The position numbers and the translations under genes were made by a program. The notes under the pieces are model-generated. The model saw only the letters and a program-made list of their open reading frames with translations. It was not told the DNA's origin and did not search any database. DNA of 64,000 nt from Streptomyces violens. GTDB lineage: Bacteria > Actinomycetota > Actinomycetes > Streptomycetales > Streptomycetaceae. Where the stretch lies: positions 62,001 through 126,000 of the forward strand of contig NZ_JOBH01000019.1 of the NCBI RefSeq assembly GCF_000717745.1, written 5' to 3'. Numbering within the stretch: position 1 is the first letter of the stretch; every line of letters starts with the position of its first letter. Shown in pieces: positions 57,753 to 64,000 of this stretch.

Positions 57753-60452
57753 TCACCCCATGCTGCGCACCGTGTCGCGTAGGCGGCGGGCTTCGGCGAT
57801 GCGCTTTTCGTAGGTGGCTCCGAGGAGCAGCAGGAGTAGGCCGGCGGTGGCCAGTGGTACCCAGCGGGGGAGGAGGCCGAGTACCTGGACCACGGTCGGG
57901 GCGAGTTCGTGCACGCCTACCAGTAGGAGTACGCCGCTGCCGACGATCAGTGGTGCTTGCAGGCGCGTGCGTACGCCGATGACGGTGGCGAGCAGGGCCG
58001 CCGTGCCGAGGAGCAGCGGGCGCAGCCAGTGCTCGTCGCTCCACATGGCGATGAGGCTGGGGAGCATGGTCGCGCTCAGCCCCGCACCGTAGGCGGTCCA
58101 GGAGCCCGTTCCCGGAGTGCTCGTGCGGCGGCGGTGGCCGATGACCAGTGCGGCTGCTGTGACTGGGAGTGTGTACGCCTCGGGGGAGGTGACGTCCGCC
58201 ATGGCGAGACGCACCCAGGAGGAGGAGATGAGCAGGGCGGTACCCACGAGGGCGGCGCGGCGGCGGTCCGGGCGCAGGGCGATGGCCAGGCCCCCGACTC
58301 CGGTCGCGGCGAGGGCGAGGCTCAGTGCGCTGGGGTGAAATGCCGTCAGGGTGATGGCAGTTGCGGTTACGACATACCCGGCGACCTCGGCGGCTGTGGA
58401 GACCTGTTCGCGTCCCGGGATTCGGTGCCAGGCCGCTGCGGCGCCGGCGGCGATGGCGGCGACCGCGAGTACGACGAACGCGGTGATGTGCGCGGGCAGG
58501 TCGGCGGTTATCCCGGTCGCGATGGCCTCGACGCCCAGGGCGAGGACGGCCAGGGCGCCCGCGACGCGTGCCGTGGCGCGCTCGGCGGGCCGGGCGGTCG
58601 GTGCCGAGAGGACGTGGGCGAGTACAGCGGCTGACGCGGCGAAGGTTCCCCATGCTGCGAGGACGGCGACCCGGTCGGCCGAGGACCACAGCAGGGCGAG
58701 TGCGTCGGTGACAGCCAGCGCGGCGAGCCTCGGTACGAGTGCGGTTCCCGGCTTCCGGCGCACGAGGATGGCTGTGAGGGCCAGGGAGGCCACAGCCGCG
58801 GTCGCCAGCACCCACTCGTACGGCAGGCTCAGTGCCACCGGCAGCAGGAGCAGTGCGGGGACGGCGGCCAGTGCTGTGGTGTTGTACAGCACGTTCGCCA
58901 GTCGGTCCAGGTGCCGGTCCACGTGTCGGTCGCCGGTGCCGGCGCCGATGCCGGCGCCGGTGCCGACAGTACGGGTGCGCAGTACGGCCATGGTGGCCAG
59001 GACGGAGACGGCCAACCAGAGCACGACCAGCGGCGCGGGCGCGAGCTGCCAGCTCCAGGGATGCGGGGAGCCGTTGAACCAGAGCGTCACGCCGGGGACG
59101 ACGGGCCGGGTGAGGGCGTACACGAGTGCCGGGAGTGCTACAACACCGGTCAGCAGCAGCATGGTTGAGGCGGCGACCAGCTCTCCCACCGCAGCCGCAG
59201 CCTCGCGCGGCGGTGTGAACGGGCCGCCACTCTCCGCAGGCTTCTCCCACCGGCCGCGGCGCGCACAACACACCGTCGCCCACACCGCGATGAGCGCAGC
59301 CGGTGCCGCGTACCCGGCCACGGCCCACCCCGAAGGCACAACGCACCCCAAGCCGGCTCCGACAGCCACGACCAACGCCACGACGGCCACACCCTCGCTG
59401 CCGGAGCGCAGCGCGAACGGCAGAGCACGGGAGTCGCGGAAGCCGCGGCACAGTGTCATACCGAGCAGCGCCAGCAGACCCAACGGTACCCAGGACCACA
59501 TCACCTCGGCCGGCGACGAGGCGTCCGCCACCGCGTACCCCGCCGCGAGTGCCCCACCCAGCAGCGCCCAACCAACGCCCACCACCCGGACGCCCGTGAC
59601 CAGGGCGGCGACAGTCCGCTCACCGCCCAGCCGGTCGCGGAACCCAGCGGACCCGGTGGTGGCATGTGCAGTGAACGCGTACAGCGCTGCGAAGTCCACC
59701 GCGGCCGTGGCGATCATCGCGGTCGCGTAGTCCTCGGCCCCTCCGCCCAAGGCCGCAGTGGCCAGGAGACCCGGCAGCCGTGCCAACAGGATTCCCACGG
59801 GCAGCGGGAGCCGGAGCCGCATCCACCAGCCGTAGACCGGCGCCCCCACCGCCATCAGCGCGGTGAGCGCCGCCCAGTAACTCGCCGTCCCGACGCGGTC
59901 CAGACCGCCGAGTCCGGCCTGCCGGGCGGCATAGGCATCCAGGAGTACCAGGGCGAGTCCCACCGCGGCCGCAGCCTCGGCGGTGGCTGTGAGCTTCCGG
60001 CGCCGCAGCGGCTGGGGCAGTGCGAGCGCGCACGCGGTCACCGCGAGCAGTACGGCGGCCCGCCCGCCGATGCCCAGCCGTCCCCAGCTCACCACGGTGA
60101 ACACCAACGCGGCCACGACCACCAGCACGCCACCGACGATCAGCAGCGCGGTGCGGGCGGACGGCGCGGAGACCTCCCGCACGGAACCACCTGCTGCGCC
60201 ACCGCCCGCGGGAACGGTCACCGGCATCCCCGCAGGCGCGTCCCGGCGTGCCCGCAACGCGGCCAGCAACTCACCGTGCCGCTGCACCAGCCACCGCCGG
60301 CGCGTGTCCAGCGCCTGCAACTCCCCTGTGACCTGCCACAACGCCAGAGCATCCGGCCCGGTCAGCGGCAGCCGGCAACGGCTGCACCAAGCGGGCGGAG
60401 GTGACCCCAGAGGCATTCCGCAGTCTGGACAACCGGGCGATTCCATGTGCAT
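57753..60452 (-). CDS. Very large polytopic membrane protein with N-terminal zinc ribbon (SCO7613-type)
   Basis: The protein has about 899 residues from ATG 60452, with another ATG at 60446. The N-terminus has two Cys pairs ('GCPDCGMPLG', 'WCSRC') forming a zinc ribbon, then a helical 'LDTRRRWLVQRHGELLAAL'. About twenty-five or more hydrophobic segments run from residue 100 to 880. The order matches the SCO7613 C-terminal-domain family of Streptomyces membrane proteins, whose function is not known. It ends 'YEKRIAEARRLRDTVRSMG'. No transport or enzyme motif is visible. Confidence 0.82.
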   Translation of the reverse strand: MHMESPGCPDCGMPLGSPPPAWCSRCRLPLTGPDALALWQVTGELQALDTRRRWLVQRHGELLAALRARRDAPAGMPVTVPAGGGAAGGSVREVSAPSARTALLIVGGVLVVVAALVFTVVSWGRLGIGGRAAVLLAVTACALALPQPLRRRKLTATAEAAAAVGLALVLLDAYAARQAGLGGLDRVGTASYWAALTALMAVGAPVYGWWMRLRLPLPVGILLARLPGLLATAALGGGAEDYATAMIATAAVDFAALYAFTAHATTGSAGFRDRLGGERTVAALVTGVRVVGVGWALLGGALAAGYAVADASSPAEVMWSWVPLGLLALLGMTLCRGFRDSRALPFALRSGSEGVAVVALVVAVGAGLGCVVPSGWAVAGYAAPAALIAVWATVCCARRGRWEKPAESGGPFTPPREAAAAVGELVAASTMLLLTGVVALPALVYALTRPVVPGVTLWFNGSPHPWSWQLAPAPLVVLWLAVSVLATMAVLRTRTVGTGAGIGAGTGDRHVDRHLDRLANVLYNTTALAAVPALLLLPVALSLPYEWVLATAAVASLALTAILVRRKPGTALVPRLAALAVTDALALLWSSADRVAVLAAWGTFAASAAVLAHVLSAPTARPAERATARVAGALAVLALGVEAIATGITADLPAHITAFVVLAVAAIAAGAAAAWHRIPGREQVSTAAEVAGYVVTATAITLTAFHPSALSLALAATGVGGLAIALRPDRRRAALVGTALLISSSWVRLAMADVTSPEAYTLPVTAAALVIGHRRRTSTPGTGSWTAYGAGLSATMLPSLIAMWSDEHWLRPLLLGTAALLATVIGVRTRLQAPLIVGSGVLLLVGVHELAPTVVQVLGLLPRWVPLATAGLLLLLLGATYEKRIAEARRLRDTVRSMG

Positions 60453-60519
60453 GGCCGCGAGTATGCGTGGGGCTGCCGGCCGGGGCATGAGTACCTGTAC
60501 TCAGGGTCGGCCATGGAGT

Positions 60520-60579
60520 GCAGATCAACGTCCAGGGGCGCAGATCGATGTCCAGGGGTGCAGATCAATGTCCAAGGCG
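60520..60579. repeat. Three 20-bp tandem units upstream of the large membrane protein gene
   Basis: Units beginning GCAGATCAACGTCCAGGGGC at 60520, 60540 and 60560 differ at one to four positions. They fill most of the space between the start of the membrane protein gene and the stop of the mocR remnant. Confidence 0.88.
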
Positions 60580-60582
60580 GCT

Positions 60583-61010
60583 TCAGGCCAGTGCGCGCAG
60601 TGCCTCGCCGAGTGCCGTCACCCCTTCGGCGATGACGCCGGGCGGAGTGGCCGCGTAGCCGAGGACGAGGCCGGGGCGGCCGGGCCGCTGCCGGTGCCAC
60701 GACAGCGGCTGGCACTTCACACCTCGGGCGAGCAAGGCGGCGGCGAGCTCGGTGTCGGATACCTCCGGCGCAAACGTGACCGTCAGGTGCAGGCCGGCCG
60801 CCGCACCGTGCACGACCGCGCCCGGGAGGTGTTCGGTAATGGCGTCGATCATCGCGTCGCGGCGCCGCCGGTGACGGCTGCGCACCAGTTGCAAATGCCT
60901 TTCCAGGTCGCCGGACTCCATCAGCCGGGCGAGCACGAGCTGCGGCAGCACGGCGTTGCCCAGGTCGGTGAAGCGTTTGGCGTCGGTCAGCGCTTCTCGG
61001 TAGCGGGGTG
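60583..61010 (-). pseudogene. 3' remnant of a MocR-type (GntR/aminotransferase) regulator
   Basis: The minus strand gives 'PPRYREALTDAKRFTDLGN', 'LPQLVLARLMESGDLERHL', 'VRSRHRRRRDAMIDAI' and 'GAAAGLHLTVTF', the C-terminal third of the aminotransferase-like domain of MocR/PdxR regulators. The DNA-binding domain and the PLP-lysine region are gone. The open frame continues upstream only by running into truncated lysE in another frame, so the remnant has no start of its own. Confidence 0.75.
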
Positions 61011-61498
61011 GTGGTCCCGTACCCGGCGAACACAACGAAGGTGAGCACCATGAAGACGGCGCTGAGCCGGAGCATCACGCCGAGCGAGCCCGGCTCGCCG
61101 ACAGGGACGAACTGCGGGAGGAACGCGACGAAGAACATCGTGAGCTTCGGGTTGAGCAGGTTGATCAGCACGCCTGAGGCGATCACGCGCGCCGCCGACC
61201 GTGGCTCGGCGTCCCCCTCGACGGCCAACGCCTCCTTGTCGCGCAGGGTCGCCCACGCCATGTACAGCAGATAGCCGACACCGAGGTACTTCACCACCTC
61301 GTAGGCGAGGGCGCTGATGTGCAGCAGCGCGGCGAGGCCGGTGATCGTCGCCACCAGGTGCGGCACGATGCCGAGGGTGCAGCCGAGCGCGGCGACCACG
61401 CTCGCCCGTCGGCCATGGGACAGCCCGGCGGCCAGGGTGTACACCACGCCGGTGCCAGGGGTGACCACCACGACCAGGGTGGTCAGCAGGAACGCCAT
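61008..61498 (-). pseudogene. LysE/RhtB-type exporter, 3' truncated
   Basis: ATG 61498 opens 'MAFLLTTLVVVVTPGTGVVY', the standard start of RhtB/LysE exporters, and continues with 'GCTLGIVPHLVATITGLAALL' and 'LINLLNPKLTMFFVAFLPQF'. About 160 of some 210 residues are normal. After 'VLTFVVFAGYG' the sequence changes to mocR-derived DNA in the wrong frame, losing the last one or two helices. The upstream region still holds two TGGTCC copies (about 61549 and 61588) that could be MocR sites. Confidence 0.75.
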
Positions 61499-61661
61499 GC
61501 TCAAGGGGACCTCCGTACGGTTCAAGGTCCTCCCACCCTGTCGCTGCTATGGTCCGGCAGACAGGGCCAAAGTGTGCCGGTTCGACTGGTCCATAAGGGC
61601 ATCGAGCCCTTCGGGGCGGATGCGCATCAGTGGCAACGAGTCCCAGTGCGAAACTGGAGTC

Positions 61662-62150
61662 ATGTCGTCGTCCAGTGCCACCGTCCACCCCGTACCCGAC
61701 GCCCTCGCCTACCTCGCAGGTGCCTGGAGCGTGCAGCGTGAGCTGTACGACGGCGGGCGCACCGGCAGCTTCACCGGGCGGGCGGAGTTCCGCGTCGGGG
61801 ACGGGGACGACGGATGGTTGCATCTGGAGAAAGGTGTTGTGGAGTGGGGCGGTGTGACGCGGGACGCCAGCAGGACCCTGCGGATGCTGGCGCTGCCGGA
61901 CGGCACCGCTGAGGTGTTGTTCGGGGACGGGCGCCCGTTCCACGCGCTGGATCTGCGGCGCGGGCGCTGGACGGCCGTGCATCAGTGTGCCGCGGACCGG
62001 TACGAAGGCACGTTCACCGTGTTGTCACCGGATGAGTGGCATCTGCGTTGGGCCGTCTCCGGCCCCGCCAAGGACCAGCTTCTTTCCTCCGTCTATCGCC
62101 GGGTCCACGAGCCGGACGGCCGGTGTGGTCAGTCGCAGGAGGGGCGGTAG
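61662..62150 (+). CDS. DUF6314-like protein
   Basis: The 162-residue protein starts at ATG 61662. It is beta-rich with 'LAYLAGAWSVQRELYD', 'GSFTGRAEF' and 'YEGTFTVLSPDEWHLRWAVSGPAKDQLLSSVYRR', a lipocalin-like pattern that I recall as DUF6314. There is no signal peptide. Its function is unknown. The last 22 bases overlap the end of the convergent WD40 gene. Confidence 0.7.
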   Translation: MSSSSATVHPVPDALAYLAGAWSVQRELYDGGRTGSFTGRAEFRVGDGDDGWLHLEKGVVEWGGVTRDASRTLRMLALPDGTAEVLFGDGRPFHALDLRRGRWTAVHQCAADRYEGTFTVLSPDEWHLRWAVSGPAKDQLLSSVYRRVHEPDGRCGQSQEGR

Positions 62151-64000
62151 GAGAGGTGGGGGAAGAGGTCGCGCCATTGGGTTTTCGTGAGGTTTGAGGG
62201 GTGTAGGCGGCACAGGTCGGTGTAGGCGCGGCCGGGGTCGAGGGGGAGGACGAAGGTGCGGTCGTCGTCGCCCTCCGTGCCGTCGGGTACGACGGTGACG
62301 TAGGGGCGTTCGTCCGGGAAGAAGGCGGTGTCCTGGGCGAACGGCAGGGTGGTGAAGGCCGGGGTTTCCCAGCGGCCGCTGTTGCGGGCCTTCCAGAGGC
62401 GGTACGGGGTACTGCTCAGCACCCACGCACCGTCCGGGCTGCTGGTCAGCGCCTGGACGTCCTTCTCCAGGCGAAGGCTGTCCATGCGGCGGATGTGCTT
62501 CGGGTCCGACACGTCCCAGACCAGCACCTGACCGCTCGTCAGTACGGTGGCCAACTCGCCCTTGCGCAGCGGGAAATAGCCGTTGGGGGCGGCCGGCAGC
62601 AGCTCACCGCGGACCGGGTGGCGCATGTCGGTCAGGTCCCACAGTCGGAGGTTGGCTCCTGGCTCCTCGGTCAGCAGCATGCGTGCGGAGCGGAGGTAGA
62701 CGGAGCCGCCGCCCTGGAGGGTGGCGTCGCGGAAGCGCGCGCCCTTCTTCGGCCGGGCGGGGTCGCTGACGTCCCACAGCCGCAGGTCGTCCTTCTCCTG
62801 TACGCCGATCGTCCGGTCGTCCAGCCACCACAGGAACCCGTTCAGGGCCACCAGCGGCACACGGAGGACGCCGCGCCGGTGCGGGTGCCGGATGTCGTCG
62901 ATGTCCCAGAGTTCGACCGTGCCGCCGGTCCCGCCGAGGGCGAGCAGCCGGCCGTTCGGACTGGCGCTGGACAGTACATCGGCCTCGTTGAACCGGATCT
63001 CCTTCCCCGGTACCGGCGGAGCGTCCGGGCCGGAGGCGAACTCCCACAGGCGGTAGGCGTTGAAGTCGTCGCCGGCCCGGAAGCGGTGGGTGAGCAGGAC
63101 GGGGCGCTGGCGCTTGTGGAGGAAGTACTGGGCTCCCCACCGCTCCGGGGGAGTGAACCGCCGCCGCGGCGCGTTCGGGTCGCTGAGGTCCCAGACCGTC
63201 GTCCGCGACTCGTACCCCTTCGTGCGCTCACGGGTGAGTACCAGCTTCCCGTCGTCGCTGAACGAAGGGCGTTCCGGCTCCCCGGGGACCTGTCTGCCCT
63301 GGAGTACGGGGGCGGGGAAGCGGTTGTGCCACAGTCGGATCTCGCCGCGGAAGTCCCCGGCGGCGAGCACCTTCCCGTCCGGGCTCCAGGCCACGGACTG
63401 CACCGGCTGGGCGGCCGGCAGCTTCCCGAGCGCCGCCGAGCTGTCGAACAGGTCGTTCATCGCGGTCCCGGTCTTCCGCTGCTCCACCGACCCGGACGCG
63501 GCGGTGTTGGCCGCCGCGAGGACCTTCCCGTCCGGCCGGAAGGCCAGGGACGGGGCCTCGGTGCCCCAAGTGGTGCCGTACAGACCGCGCTTGGCGGCCG
63601 CCAGCTTGCCGTCCCGGCCGACGGTCCATGCGTACAGTCCGTCGGCACCCGTGGCGGCGATCATGTTGCGTTGCGGATGGAAGGCGACCGCCATGATGGA
63701 GCGGGCGCCGGCGGTGTCCCGCAGTACCGGCCGCGCGGGATCACGGATGTCCCACAACCGCATCTGCGCCGACTTTTCCTCCCCCGCACTGTCCGGAGCC
63801 CCTTCCGGAATGCCGTTTCCCGCGGCGAGGTACCGGCTGTCATGGCTGAAGGCCACGGAGATCAGCTGCTGGTCCGCGGCCTCCTTTTCCCACCGCAGAG
63901 CGGGTGCCGACGGGTCGGTCATGTCCCACAGCGCGAGCCGTCCGTCGTCCCTGCCCGCTGCCAGGGTGCGTCCGTCGGGGCTGAACGCCAGGGAGAACGT
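62129..64000 (-). CDS. WD40 beta-propeller repeat protein, 5' end outside window
   Basis: The frame is open from the window edge to a stop at 62129-62131, giving about 623 residues. It is a run of WD40 repeats, such as 'VAWSPDGKVLAAGDFRGEIRLWH' and 'VLVWDVSDPKHIRRM', covering one to two propellers. The C-terminal 'DLCRLHPSNLTKTQWRDLFPHLSYRPSC' with two Cys is a tail common in actinomycete WD40 proteins that carry an upstream kinase, protease or STAND domain. That N-terminal part is not visible here. Confidence 0.85.
   Translation of the reverse strand, partial: TFSLAFSPDGRTLAAGRDDGRLALWDMTDPSAPALRWEKEAADQQLISVAFSHDSRYLAAGNGIPEGAPDSAGEEKSAQMRLWDIRDPARPVLRDTAGARSIMAVAFHPQRNMIAATGADGLYAWTVGRDGKLAAAKRGLYGTTWGTEAPSLAFRPDGKVLAAANTAASGSVEQRKTGTAMNDLFDSSAALGKLPAAQPVQSVAWSPDGKVLAAGDFRGEIRLWHNRFPAPVLQGRQVPGEPERPSFSDDGKLVLTRERTKGYESRTTVWDLSDPNAPRRRFTPPERWGAQYFLHKRQRPVLLTHRFRAGDDFNAYRLWEFASGPDAPPVPGKEIRFNEADVLSSASPNGRLLALGGTGGTVELWDIDDIRHPHRRGVLRVPLVALNGFLWWLDDRTIGVQEKDDLRLWDVSDPARPKKGARFRDATLQGGGSVYLRSARMLLTEEPGANLRLWDLTDMRHPVRGELLPAAPNGYFPLRKGELATVLTSGQVLVWDVSDPKHIRRMDSLRLEKDVQALTSSPDGAWVLSSTPYRLWKARNSGRWETPAFTTLPFAQDTAFFPDERPYVTVVPDGTEGDDDRTFVLPLDPGRAYTDLCRLHPSNLTKTQWRDLFPHLSYRPSCD

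Noticed and set aside
60362..61525. 387-residue fusion protein of LysE and extra C-terminal sequence
   Set aside because: After 'VVFAGYG' the frame is not homologous to anything. The adjacent frame reads as MocR, so this is a truncation that happens to remain open.

Overview
The window is high-GC DNA with strongly GC-biased third codon positions, many GTG (and some TTG) starts and many 4-base ATGA/GTGA gene overlaps. Its gene families are typical of Streptomyces or a close relative: a MatB-like glycosyltransferase, an LCP protein, a VanW protein, a SpoIIE-type phosphatase, WXG100/RHS proteins, a sugar ABC importer without its own ATPase, and an SCO7613-type membrane protein. I see no rRNA, tRNA, CRISPR array or intact insertion sequence. 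The content is accessory and catabolic, as on a chromosome arm.

Layout. 1-5.9 kb: the tail of a His-rich secreted protein, then an asparagine-use operon (FadR-type regulator, AnsP permease, R. etli-type asparaginase, AspA) that imports Asn and converts it to fumarate and ammonia. 6.2-7.1 kb: an orphan immunity-like gene next to a frameshifted RHS tail. 7.2-16.2 kb: cell-envelope genes (LCP, a polysaccharide synthase fused to a degenerate deacetylase, its small membrane partner, a VanW protein) and a STAND ATPase. 16.3-23.6 kb: LysR/EamA pair, transposase scrap, MASE1 sensor with SpoIIE phosphatase, SDR/LysR pair, GH18 protein. 23.9-27.4 kb: a large M48 membrane peptidase and partner. 27.6-34.3 kb: a polymorphic-toxin locus (immunity candidate, 1551-residue WXG-RHS-nuclease protein, accessory protein, WXG100-like protein).

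34.4-35.8 kb: secreted protein. 35.9-42.9 kb: a five-gene operon (intradiol dioxygenase, FAH-family hydrolase, FAD hydroxylase, GPH-like MFS importer, GH1 beta-glucosidase) divergent from an IclR regulator, best read as uptake and breakdown of an aromatic beta-glucoside. 42.9-52.1 kb: a ROK regulator facing an alpha-glucoside operon (GH13, binding protein, two permeases, GH13, MFS) with a perfect 21-bp palindrome between them. 52.4-52.9 kb: two tiny genes. 53-57.7 kb: nitrilase-family hydrolase, NCS1 permease and a GntR regulator set inside a shattered cytosine-deaminase-like locus. 57.7-64 kb: large membrane protein, a lysE/mocR fusion scar, a DUF6314-type protein and a WD40 protein that runs off the window.

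Two features recur. Short tandem duplications (12-24 bp units) occur at about ten places, both between genes and in frame within genes. Recent gene decay is also frequent: RHS tail, transposase, amidohydrolases, lysE/mocR, and a lost lipobox cysteine.
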